This document shows positions 9,463-17,945 of a stretch of DNA of 64,000 bases, one piece after another. Position numbers and translations under genes: made by a program. Within the stretch, counting starts at the first letter, position 1; each line of letters opens with the position of its first letter. Source of the stretch: Cognaticolwellia sediminilitoris (lineage in GTDB: Bacteria; Pseudomonadota; Gammaproteobacteria; Enterobacterales; Alteromonadaceae). Where the stretch lies: positions 99,774 through 163,773 of the forward strand of contig NBOG01000009.1 in NCBI GenBank assembly GCA_002104535.1, written 5' to 3'. Below the pieces are notes generated by a model. That model made no database searches. It was given only the letters and a program-made list of their open reading frames with translations, and had not been told where the DNA came from.

Positions 9463-11183
9463 AATATGATATTTGCATAGTGGGCAGTGGTGCTGGCGCG
9501 TCTCCAGTCGCATATACCTTAGCCAAAGCCGGCGCTAAAGTTTTAGTGCTCGAAAAAGGTGCGTGGCTAACCGAGAAAGAATTTTATAAAGATGAATTAG
9601 CCATTAGTTTGCGCGATGTTTACAACCCAAAACTTGAAGACGAACAGCACGTTATTGAAGAAGAGTATGAAACCGATGCAGGCGAAAGTTTTTGGCAAGG
9701 TGAAGCAACAAGCGAGTCAGGTTGGAGCTTTTGGAACGGTACAGTTGTTGGCGGCTCATCTAACTTTATGAGCGGTTATTTTCATCGTTTAAAGCCGGTA
9801 GATTTTCGTTTAAAAACTGAGTTTGGTGCCATTAAAGGCGCTAATGTTGAAGATTGGCCACTGAGTTACGATGAACTCGAACCTTATTATGCGCTTGTTG
9901 AAAAAGTAGTGGGCGTATCTGGACGAGCAACAGTGCACCCTCATCAAGAACCCCGTTCAACAGATTTTCCTTATCCACCGGTTGCAGAACATAGTATTTC
10001 ATCATGGATAGATGAAAGTGCAGAAAAAATTGGTTACCACGCAGTGCCTGTGCCACGTGCAATATTGTCTCAACCGGCAATGGGCAGGAACAGTTGTGAA
10101 TACTCCGGTTACTGTAGCAGTTATGGTTGTTCTTCAGGGGCAAAAGGCAGTGGCCGTGCAGCATTGCTTAATCATGCAGTTGCAACAGGGAACTGTACAA
10201 TAACACCGCATGCGAAAGTTTATAAAATTGACACTGACAGCCAAGGTGAAATATCTGGCGTACATTATTACGATAAAGCCGGCCGTAAAAAAACAGTGCA
10301 AGCTAAGTATTATGTTGTGGCGTGCCAAGCGGTAGAAACCTCGCGTTTATTGTTGGCGTCAAAAGGGGAGAAATTTCCTCATGGTATCGCTAATAACTCA
10401 GGCCAGGTTGGTAAAAACTTAATTTTCAGTGGTGGCGGTACGGGTCGTGGTGATTTCTTTTATCAAGATTTAACAAAAGAAAAACAAGCACAACTAAAGC
10501 AAGTTGGGCCTTTTATAAATCGGGCTTTACAGGACTGGTATCAGATTGACGATAAAGCTTTCACGGGCGTTAATCGTGATGGTAAAGCAAAAGGCGGCAC
10601 CATCGACTTTTTGTTTTATCAAAATCCGATAGCTCGAGCTCAAAGCACAAAGTGGCAATTCGATGAAAGCCAAAACAGTGAGCAGTTAGTGTGGGGTGAA
10701 GCACTAAAGCAGAGTATGAAAACAGAATTTACTACTTATAAAACCTTACGATTTGAAGTGTTCAACGATTGGTTACCAACGGATAATTGCTTTGTCAGCT
10801 TAGACGACGAAGTCACGGATAAATGGGGCGACCCGGTGGCAAAAATCCGCATTGGCGCACATAATCATGACTTAGATGTCGGTGAGTATTTAGCTGAAAA
10901 AGCGGAAAAATTACTGGTAGAAATGGGCGCAAGCAACGTTAGGTCATCAATCAGTAGTGCACCAGCATCAAACTTAATGGCCGGCGGCTGTCGATTTGGT
11001 AATGACCCGAAAACTTCAGTGTTGAATAAAAACTGCCAAGCACATGAAGTGGATAATTTATTTGTTACAGATGCGTCATTTATGCCGACCGGTGGCAGCG
11101 TACCTTATACATTTACCATTTACGCGAATTCGTTTCGTGTTGCTGATCACATAAAAGAGCGTTGGCAAAAAAGTATCAGCTAA
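9459..11183 (+). CDS. GMC-family FAD oxidoreductase, large subunit
   Basis: Flavoprotein dehydrogenase of 574 residues. The FAD-binding Rossmann motif is at the N-terminus (IVGSGAGASPVAYTLAKAG, then an acidic residue in LVLEKG). The GMC signature region is FWNGTVVGGSSNFMSGYF. The C-terminal domain ends TDASFMPTGG...VADHI. No signal peptide is present, so export with the Tat subunit encoded just upstream (ATGA overlap) is likely. At the place of the usual HxMGGxRMG the protein has L506-MAGGCRFG, and the usual NPTLTI is P549-YTFTI. The two catalytic side chains of the family therefore seem absent. No cytochrome c subunit gene follows. The substrate is unknown. Confidence 0.85.
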   Translation: MKYDICIVGSGAGASPVAYTLAKAGAKVLVLEKGAWLTEKEFYKDELAISLRDVYNPKLEDEQHVIEEEYETDAGESFWQGEATSESGWSFWNGTVVGGSSNFMSGYFHRLKPVDFRLKTEFGAIKGANVEDWPLSYDELEPYYALVEKVVGVSGRATVHPHQEPRSTDFPYPPVAEHSISSWIDESAEKIGYHAVPVPRAILSQPAMGRNSCEYSGYCSSYGCSSGAKGSGRAALLNHAVATGNCTITPHAKVYKIDTDSQGEISGVHYYDKAGRKKTVQAKYYVVACQAVETSRLLLASKGEKFPHGIANNSGQVGKNLIFSGGGTGRGDFFYQDLTKEKQAQLKQVGPFINRALQDWYQIDDKAFTGVNRDGKAKGGTIDFLFYQNPIARAQSTKWQFDESQNSEQLVWGEALKQSMKTEFTTYKTLRFEVFNDWLPTDNCFVSLDDEVTDKWGDPVAKIRIGAHNHDLDVGEYLAEKAEKLLVEMGASNVRSSISSAPASNLMAGGCRFGNDPKTSVLNKNCQAHEVDNLFVTDASFMPTGGSVPYTFTIYANSFRVADHIKERWQKSIS

Positions 11184-11300
11184 AATTATTAATATTGTAC
11201 GCGGCGATAAATACTGGCTTCAGCTTTGATTGCAGTAGATACCTGATCTCAGCTAGGGCATAATCTTAGATAATTACCATATTAAATGTTAGGAAATTCA

Positions 11301-12164
11301 ATGATCCATAGTATGACAGCGTTCGCACGCCATGAAATTAAAGGCGATTGGGGCAATGCAGTGTGGGAAATTCGCAGTGTTAATCAACGTTTCCTAGAAA
11401 CATATTTTCGTTTGCCTGAACAATTTAGAAGTATAGAGCCTGTTTTACGTGAGCGATTTCGCAAGCAATTAAATCGCGGAAAAGTTGAATGCAATTTACG
11501 TTTTAATGCTAATCCTGCAGCAAAAAGTAATATCACTTTAAATAAAGAATTAGCCGAAGAACTCATACTGCACGCCAACACTATTGCCAGCTTAGCAACC
11601 AATTCAGCGGTAAACCCGGTAGAAATTATGCGCTGGCCAGGTGTAATGGAAACTGAAGAAGATGACATGAGCATCATTCAAGCAGAAATATTAGCAGGCT
11701 TTGACCAAGCGCTAAAAGAGTTTATTGTTGCCCGCACCGATGAAGGTGAAAACATGAAAGCTCTTATAGAACAACGCTTAGACGGTATAGTTGAGCAAGC
11801 TGATATTGTTAAAGGTCATATGCCAGAAATCATTGCATGGCAACGTAAGCGTATTACCGACAAATTTGCCGATGCCAACATTGAGCTTGAATCAACACGC
11901 GTTGAACAAGAACTAGTGTTACTAGCGCAAAAAATGGACGTGGACGAAGAAATCGATCGTCTATTTAGTCACGTTAAAGAAACCCGCAGTATTTTGAAAA
12001 AAGGTGGTGCACAAGGTCGCCGCTTAGATTTTATGATGCAAGAGTTTAACCGTGAAGCAAACACCTTAGGCTCGAAATCTATCAATGCCGATATCACCAA
12101 CTCAGCAGTTGAGTTGAAAGTGTTAATTGAACAAATGCGTGAGCAGATCCAGAATATAGAATAA
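11301..12164 (+). CDS. yicC: YicC family endoribonuclease
   Basis: Conserved YicC/YloC protein, shown in other bacteria to have endoribonuclease activity. The start at 11301 (MIHSMTAFARHEIKGDWG) fits E. coli YicC, has TTAGGA upstream and gives 287 residues, the same as E. coli. The frame also opens 15 bases earlier, without support. The C-terminal segment GRRLDFMMQEFNREANTLGS is the family signature. In E. coli yicC is directly divergent from rph. Here a three-gene redox operon lies between them. Confidence 0.95.
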   Translation: MIHSMTAFARHEIKGDWGNAVWEIRSVNQRFLETYFRLPEQFRSIEPVLRERFRKQLNRGKVECNLRFNANPAAKSNITLNKELAEELILHANTIASLATNSAVNPVEIMRWPGVMETEEDDMSIIQAEILAGFDQALKEFIVARTDEGENMKALIEQRLDGIVEQADIVKGHMPEIIAWQRKRITDKFADANIELESTRVEQELVLLAQKMDVDEEIDRLFSHVKETRSILKKGGAQGRRLDFMMQEFNREANTLGSKSINADITNSAVELKVLIEQMREQIQNIE

Positions 12165-12198
12165 ATCTTAACCGAAACCCTCCCATTAAGTTATATTT

Positions 12199-12223
12199 AG
12201 CCCTAATTTATTAGGGCTTTTTA
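12199..12223 (+). terminator. Terminator after yicC
   Basis: The stem AGCCCTAA / TTAGGGCT encloses a TTTA loop and is followed by a short T-run. It begins 35 bases after the yicC stop. It can also serve the convergent gene on the minus strand. Confidence 0.85.
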
Positions 12224-12248
12224 ATGTCTGTTAATTTTCTAAAACTAA

Positions 12249-12836
12249 CTAGCCCAGCATATTTGTTGAAAGTAACCACAGTAGTACGGCTAAATTGATG
12301 AAGACTGTTAGCCAAAAGATATTCCTGAACGGTTGTTTTTTAGACTTATGTCGAAGTAGTTGCTGTGCTAGAGCTGCGCCTGGCCAACCGCCAAGTAAAG
12401 CAAGTAAGTGGAGAGAGCTTTCTGGTGTGCGTTGAGCTTCTCGCTTAGCTTTAGCTTTATCAAATGCATAAACTAGAAAGGTGATAACGCTTAAAGCAAA
12501 ATAGAAATAGATAAAGGCGATAGGTAGATTACCGGCTAAAAATGCGAGGGTGATGGCAGTTAAAAATAACGTAGATAGATATATAGAGAACATGCTGACT
12601 TTTTTCGCTTGTTTTTTGGCTACCTTTTCACCGGGGAAAGTTGCCTTGGCAGCGCAGTATCTGCCTTGTTTATCTTTGCTGATCGAAAAAGTTATAACGT
12701 CGTTAACTTTCGGCTCTCTATTGCGATTTATGAAGGCCGATTTGTGAATGAAAACTTGATTGCCACCGTTATTTTGCACAATAAAGCCAAAAGCTTTATC
12801 AGGATGCCAACTTATTAACTTTCCCTTAAAACGCAT
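12249..12836 (-). CDS. Cold-shock domain / DUF1294 membrane protein
   Basis: A two-part protein of 195 residues. Residues 1-70 form a cold-shock (OB-fold) domain with the nucleic-acid-binding stretches KAFGFIV and VFIHKSAF. Residues 80-190 are a membrane region with about four helices. It includes the DUF1294 signature AFDKAKAKREAQRTPE, then LLGGWPGA and QPFRNIFW. AAGGAG precedes the start. The combination is common in gammaproteobacteria. Its function is not established; RNA binding at the membrane is inference. Confidence 0.85.
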   Translation of the reverse strand: MRFKGKLISWHPDKAFGFIVQNNGGNQVFIHKSAFINRNREPKVNDVITFSISKDKQGRYCAAKATFPGEKVAKKQAKKVSMFSIYLSTLFLTAITLAFLAGNLPIAFIYFYFALSVITFLVYAFDKAKAKREAQRTPESSLHLLALLGGWPGAALAQQLLRHKSKKQPFRNIFWLTVFINLAVLLWLLSTNMLG

Positions 12837-13012
12837 TTATTGTCTCCTTACTCATTGCCATCTTCCATGATGATTTTTAGTGAATTGACATTCAATATCT
12901 CATAACACCACGTTAGTCGCCATGTCGCTGGTCGTATATATAGCTTCACTGGTCTTTTTTACAACAGAGAGAGTTAACGTTTTTCATCACAGTAAACTTA
13001 TTTACTAATTAT

Positions 13013-13417
13013 TTATTGTTGGTGGACTAACCCTGTTTCGTCGTTTTCAAAGCCGTGGCAAATATAACCACTTAATCGACGCTTCTTCTTAGTCATATGA
13101 TGGAAATGTTCATAGCCTATTGAAAAAGCGAAAGGGTTAGCGTTGTAGTCGGCATATGACTGGTCATTACCGTTTTGGGCTTCTCGAACGCCTGCGGCAA
13201 ATGAACTTAGAAAGTCGTCACGGTTATTCAGTAAAATAACCGTAGCGCCAGAGTTTGATTCAACAAGTTCAATGGCGCCAAGTTCAATATATTTATCAAC
13301 GACAGTGTTATTGAAAAAACCACTGTATTGTTCAGTTTCTACATCATAAGTAACGGCAGAATCATTTGTAGCTTCCATCAACGAAACAAATAATTCTCTG
13401 ACTTTTTTTGAAATCAT
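13013..13417 (-). CDS. Uncharacterised small protein
   Basis: A 134-residue soluble protein that I do not recognise. The ATG at 13417 has AAAGGAG five bases upstream, which decides the start. It has no signal peptide, membrane helix or cysteine-rich motif apart from one Cys near the C-terminus (GYICHGF). An acidic middle and an aromatic/His cluster (SIGYEHFHHMTKKKRR) stand out. It stands alone between the DUF1294 gene and the site-2 protease gene, on the same strand. Confidence 0.6.
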   Translation of the reverse strand: MISKKVRELFVSLMEATNDSAVTYDVETEQYSGFFNNTVVDKYIELGAIELVESNSGATVILLNNRDDFLSSFAAGVREAQNGNDQSYADYNANPFAFSIGYEHFHHMTKKKRRLSGYICHGFENDETGLVHQQ

Positions 13418-13473
13418 CAGCACTCCTTTAAGTAATAAAGCTTTTAATCTATTGGCTATAAGTGAAGAATTAC

Positions 13474-14553
13474 TTAACTGCCTAATATTTTAAGTGGTAG
13501 CGATAAAGCGTCATTTCCAGTTTGGCCCACTAGCCAAATGATCGCGCTTAAACCACCGACCGTAACGATATACCACAATGCAGATACAATTTGCGCATAA
13601 CGATTAAGCGGTAATAGTTCGCTTAAATGTCGGCGTTTATATTCGAAGAATATTTCAATGCTACCAATAGCTAGTAAAAAGCCTAATAGCGCTAAACCAA
13701 AATGATAGCTGATATAAATACCGAATACTGCGCCTAATATACAAACGAGAATACCGACTTTTGAATTAATGGAAAATGCGATGCTTTTAAGAATATGGCC
13801 ACCGTCTAAAGGCAAGATAGGTAACAAGTTGAATAAGTTAAGAAGGGCATTAAATACTGCTAAACCGGCTAATATTTCAAGATCAGTTAGCCAATAACCA
13901 ACTAAACATGCAATAGACAGTATTAAACCAAAGAAAGGGCCCATTATCGAAATAAATACGTCTTGCCAGCGGGTATTTATTTTGTCATCGCTGAGTGCTA
14001 AACCCCCTACGAAGGGTATGAGGTATATACCTTTAGTTTTTAAACCAAAATATTTCATCGCTCTAATATGACCATATTCATGAAAAACGAGGCAAAGAAT
14101 AAGTGCTATGGCGAATTCAATAGAGAACAGCCAGCTATAAGCCGCTAAGCTGCCGGCAGCAAAAAGTACTTTGATCACTTTTGCGCTTTTAAGTAGCTTT
14201 AAACCTAGGCCGGCCAAGCCGATAAAACTAAATTTAATTGGCTGTTTTTTACCTTCAGTTATTTTTCGTTGTGCGATGTCTTGCTCATCAAGGCTGTCAC
14301 TTTCAATGACTTGCTCATTAACTTGAAGTTGAAATTGCAGTTTAAATGGTTGCCATTGCAAATCACCATTGAGTTCAACGTTTATTTCACCTTGTTCACT
14401 TTGTAGGGTAAATTGATGTGAAAATGTTTCATTGTCAGCATTCGCATTGATTTGTGAAACACATTTATCGTCCCAAAAAAGCTCTTGCCAACCGGCCATT
14501 GAGCCCTCTAATCTTAGCTTTTTACCCAGACATTCTATTTCTAATAACTGCAC
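13474..14553 (-). CDS. Site-2 protease family (M50) membrane metalloprotease
   Basis: Intramembrane-type zinc protease of 359 residues. Residues 1-105 are a soluble, beta-rich acidic domain. Several membrane helices follow. The zinc motif is H158-E-Y-G-H162 within a helix, and the third ligand is D250 in LPILPLDGGH, as in S2P/SpoIVFB. Other M50 proteins cut membrane-bound regulators. No sigma or anti-sigma partner is encoded next to it. The soluble N-terminal domain of unknown type may choose the substrate (inference). Confidence 0.88.
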   Translation of the reverse strand: MQLLEIECLGKKLRLEGSMAGWQELFWDDKCVSQINANADNETFSHQFTLQSEQGEINVELNGDLQWQPFKLQFQLQVNEQVIESDSLDEQDIAQRKITEGKKQPIKFSFIGLAGLGLKLLKSAKVIKVLFAAGSLAAYSWLFSIEFAIALILCLVFHEYGHIRAMKYFGLKTKGIYLIPFVGGLALSDDKINTRWQDVFISIMGPFFGLILSIACLVGYWLTDLEILAGLAVFNALLNLFNLLPILPLDGGHILKSIAFSINSKVGILVCILGAVFGIYISYHFGLALLGFLLAIGSIEIFFEYKRRHLSELLPLNRYAQIVSALWYIVTVGGLSAIIWLVGQTGNDALSLPLKILGS

Positions 14554-14745
14554 TTTATTAACTCTACAATAAAACCTTGCCCGATTATCGCTATATTTAG
14601 ATAAGCAGCAAGGTTTATCGAGATAAATAATTCAAAAAAAGAAGTTAATGTAGGTAACGGTTAAGCTTTTTTAACGATGGCAGTGGCGTAGGTTTTATGA
14701 TTGTCATACCATGGCATAACGTTTGTATTAATTACCCTATTTATT

Positions 14746-15870
14746 ATGCGCATTTGGTTAACCTCTTTTATTTTCATCTTCGTCGCCAGTAATAGCTTTG
14801 CACAATCATCAGCAAAGTTATTTAAACTTGATGCAACTCCAGCATTAGCCTCGATGACTGACTTTAAAGCCAGTGCATTATGTAATGTAGCTGAGCAAAC
14901 TAAGCAGTATTTAAATAAATTTTCCAATGACAAGTTTGCCGTACATGCGGGTACCGTTTTTGATGAGAGTGTAACGTTAAGTAAGGTTGAAAAAACCTTA
15001 GAATTTATTTGTAAAACTTACCGTGAAGATGTTCGAGCAAAGCGGGATAGTCGGTTGCATGATACGAAATTTGTAGTTGATAATTTTGATTTTTATCGTT
15101 GGACGCCTGATATTGAAACTGCGCAAGTAATTGCTAAAAAAAGTACTAATGCCAATAAAACGCGGATGTTAAATGCCATTCCGAGTGATCAAATATTTCT
15201 AACAAAATATTACACCAAATTATTAACCGCCAGTGCAGTTAAAACACCCACCTATAATCAAGCGCTTTATGCTTTGCCATACGATGAAGCAGGCTTAACG
15301 TTAGACGAAGCGAATAATGACTTAAGCATTACGCGTAATAAATATACCCGCCAAGACATAATTGCTGGAGTTTTAGAGCACAAAAAATTAGCTAAGCCGT
15401 TGATTTGGCTTACCGAGGAAGCGTTGCACGATGTGTTATTGCAAGGTACCGGTGTGGTGGAGGTTGATGGCACTAGACGTTATTTTAATGTGCATCGCAA
15501 CAATGGTATCGACTACGATTACGCGATAGGTAAGCGTGAACAAGCGCGTTATTGGTATTTTGCAGAAGTGCCTAGCATTATGGGCTATGGCGAAACGCTT
15601 GAAAGTAAAATAGCTCTCTCGCCTCACGTTTCTTTTGCAGGAAATGTGTCAGAGCTAGGCTTAGGTAAGTTGTTTATGGTCAGTTATCAGCAAGGTGATA
15701 ATAAAATATCGCGTATGGGCGTATTGGCTGACCAAGGTGGTGCATTCGACAATAACTTATTTCAACTAGATTTATTAGTCGATAGCTATTTTGGCTGGCA
15801 AGATTACCATCAAGCCAATAAACACTTACCGGATTACGCTAGTGCGTGGTTAATGTTAGTTAACCACTAA
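14746..15870 (+). CDS. Exported protein with divergent MltA-like (lytic transglycosylase) domains
   Basis: An approximately 374-residue protein with a Sec signal peptide when started at the ATG at 14746 (MRIWLTSFIFIFVASNSFAQ). The frame opens at a TTG 45 bases earlier. The middle (GTGVVEVDGTRRYFNVHRNN) resembles the MltA barrel region. The end (ADQGGAFDNNLFQLDLLVDS, then YFGWQ) resembles the MltA 3D domain. There, an Asp in a DxGGAI-xGxxRxDxFxG setting is catalytic. The expected lipobox is absent. The assignment is by pattern only. It overlaps the convergent pglF-like gene by 15 bases. Confidence 0.6.
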   Translation: MRIWLTSFIFIFVASNSFAQSSAKLFKLDATPALASMTDFKASALCNVAEQTKQYLNKFSNDKFAVHAGTVFDESVTLSKVEKTLEFICKTYREDVRAKRDSRLHDTKFVVDNFDFYRWTPDIETAQVIAKKSTNANKTRMLNAIPSDQIFLTKYYTKLLTASAVKTPTYNQALYALPYDEAGLTLDEANNDLSITRNKYTRQDIIAGVLEHKKLAKPLIWLTEEALHDVLLQGTGVVEVDGTRRYFNVHRNNGIDYDYAIGKREQARYWYFAEVPSIMGYGETLESKIALSPHVSFAGNVSELGLGKLFMVSYQQGDNKISRMGVLADQGGAFDNNLFQLDLLVDSYFGWQDYHQANKHLPDYASAWLMLVNH

Positions 15871-17808
15871 CTTTAAATGACTGGCTGGTTTTACTTCTTC
15901 TAGCGTTTCTGTACCTGTATCTGTATCTGTATCTGTATTTACTTTTACCGATTCATTTACCGTTGGTTGGTAATCAAGCGGAGCGTCAATTAAAATTTGG
16001 CGAATTTTAGCTTCGTCTTCATCACGCATAGCATCTTTTAGGTGGTCAATTATTTTTGCTACATCGCTATGATGCAATGAACGTTCGCTCGCCGTTAAAA
16101 TACGTTGATGTTGCGTTTCTTTAGGGTTATCCCCTATCAATAGTTCTTCATAGAGTTTTTCACCAGGTCTTAAACCACTGTACTCGATAACAATATCACC
16201 AAGTGGATTTGCGTCGTCTTTAATGGTTAAACCCATTAAATGTGTCATCTTGTAGGCTAAGTCGACAATTTTAACCGGACTGCCCATGTCTAATACAAAA
16301 ACATCTCCGCCCGTACCCATGGCACCAGCTTGTATCACTAATTGTGCCGCTTCAGGTATAGTCATAAAGTAGCGAATAATATCAGGGTGAGTGATGGTTA
16401 TTGGGCCGCCACGTTTAATTTGTTTTTTAAATAGCGGTACAACAGATCCCGAAGAGCCCAGTACATTACCAAAGCGAACCATGACAAAGCGAGTGTTGTG
16501 ATCTTTTTTAGCAAAGCCTTGTAAAACCAATTCGGCTAAACGCTTTGTCGCCCCCATTACATTGGTTGGTCTTACCGCTTTGTCGGTTGAGATCAATACA
16601 AAAGTTTCAACTTCACAATAAATGGCTGCTTGGGCTATTTCGTAAGTGCCTAATACGTTGTTTGTTACCCCGGCGATAACATTGTTTTCTACCATTGGAA
16701 CATGTTTATATGCTGCAGCATGGTAGATGGTTTGAACGTTATGCTTGTTGAAAATATGGGTCATTAGCATGCCATTTTGGACATTACCAATTAATGGCTC
16801 AACATGTAGCGGATTATTGCTTTCTGCTAAAAGCTCACTGAGTTCTTGGTGAATTTCATAAAGCAACGCTTCACTAACATCGAGTAAGATTAGTTCTTTA
16901 GGGTTATTTAAAACAATTTGTCGGCACAGCTCTTTACCGATTGAACCACCGGCACCTGAAACCATGACAATTTTATCGGTAATGTTTGCACTGAGTAATT
17001 CAGCAATAGGTTCAACAGGTTTACGGCCAAGTAATTCGTCTACAGATACTTCGCGAAGTTCATCAATACTGCGTTTACCTGAAACGATATCTGACATGTC
17101 AGGCACGATAAGTAATTCAAGTGCGTGGGGCTCTATTTGCGCAACGATTTGTTTTAAACGAATAGGGTCGACTTGTGGTATTGCGATTAATACTTTGAAT
17201 TGCCCGTGTTTTTTAATTAACTTAGCAATGTCTTGGTGAGGATGGATTTTTAGCCCTAAAACTCGGCGGCCAACATAACGCTTTTTTTCATCCAAAAATG
17301 CCAATGGTTGATATTTAGTGCCTTGAGATAAAGCATGAACAAGTTGTCTACCAGCGCTACTTGCACCGTATATCACCACCCCTTCACGTTGGTCGAACAA
17401 ACGTTTTGTAGAAATTAAGCCGACTAATGCTCTGACGCCTGCGATTTGAATGCTGGCAAGTACTAAAAATACAATAGGGACAGAGCGCGGAACGAAAGCA
17501 TCAACAAAAAAGCTGCTTAAATAAAAGATGAAACTGGCAGCGATTAATAATAATTGAATTCTTAAGAAGGCTTTTGCATTAAAAAATCGTACAACAGAAT
17601 TATAAACGTCAAAAGCATAAAATAAGGCGAGGGTAGAGCTAGCTACTGCAACAAATGCTAAGTTTTCTTTTAGGGATATTTCAATATTATCAAAGCCTAA
17701 GCGAATAATATAAGAAAAATAGAATGCAATAAACAGAGCGAATAGATCAAAAGCAAGCGCCAAGCTCAATTTAATCGAACTTGGTATTAAATCAATACGT
17801 CTAACCAT
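15856..17808 (-). CDS. pglF: UDP-N-acetylglucosamine 4,6-dehydratase, PglF/WbpM/CapD type
   Basis: Membrane-anchored dehydratase of 650 residues. It makes the UDP-4-keto-6-deoxy sugar that starts bacillosamine-type synthesis. Residues 1-130 hold four to five membrane helices. A first Rossmann-like domain follows (VIYGASSAGRQL), then the catalytic SDR domain (VSGAGGSIGKEL). The Tyr of the SDR YxxxK motif is replaced: M418 and K422 in NVMGATK, with S407 in STDKA. This is the Ser-Met-Lys set described for WbpM. TAAGGTG precedes the ATG. A hexamer repeat near the 3' end encodes Thr-Asp repeats. PglE-, PglD- and PglC-like genes are upstream on the same strand. Confidence 0.88.
   Translation of the reverse strand: MVRRIDLIPSSIKLSLALAFDLFALFIAFYFSYIIRLGFDNIEISLKENLAFVAVASSTLALFYAFDVYNSVVRFFNAKAFLRIQLLLIAASFIFYLSSFFVDAFVPRSVPIVFLVLASIQIAGVRALVGLISTKRLFDQREGVVIYGASSAGRQLVHALSQGTKYQPLAFLDEKKRYVGRRVLGLKIHPHQDIAKLIKKHGQFKVLIAIPQVDPIRLKQIVAQIEPHALELLIVPDMSDIVSGKRSIDELREVSVDELLGRKPVEPIAELLSANITDKIVMVSGAGGSIGKELCRQIVLNNPKELILLDVSEALLYEIHQELSELLAESNNPLHVEPLIGNVQNGMLMTHIFNKHNVQTIYHAAAYKHVPMVENNVIAGVTNNVLGTYEIAQAAIYCEVETFVLISTDKAVRPTNVMGATKRLAELVLQGFAKKDHNTRFVMVRFGNVLGSSGSVVPLFKKQIKRGGPITITHPDIIRYFMTIPEAAQLVIQAGAMGTGGDVFVLDMGSPVKIVDLAYKMTHLMGLTIKDDANPLGDIVIEYSGLRPGEKLYEELLIGDNPKETQHQRILTASERSLHHSDVAKIIDHLKDAMRDEDEAKIRQILIDAPLDYQPTVNESVKVNTDTDTDTGTETLEEVKPASHLKLVVN
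15909..15938. repeat. Hexanucleotide tandem repeat (CTGTAT) inside the pglF 3' end
   Basis: Five units of CTGTAT, the first imperfect (CTGTAC), lie inside the pglF-like frame. On the coding strand they give alternating Thr-Asp residues near the C-terminus. Unit gain or loss would stay in frame. Confidence 0.85.
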
Positions 17809-17945
17809 GAAAATACACCTTACAACACGCCGCTTTAATGCAAAACTGCAATAACGATCTTTAAGGGCTATTCTTGCAACAAATTGTTACATTGTCATTG
17901 TTTAATTGTAGAATTATTGTAAATAACTTATATCCAGGTTGAGCT

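Noticed and set aside
15856..15870. Frameshift at the MltA-like / pglF junction
   Set aside because: The 15-base overlap is between convergent genes that both end normally. Similar tight convergent ends occur at 3510-3513 and 30702/30703.
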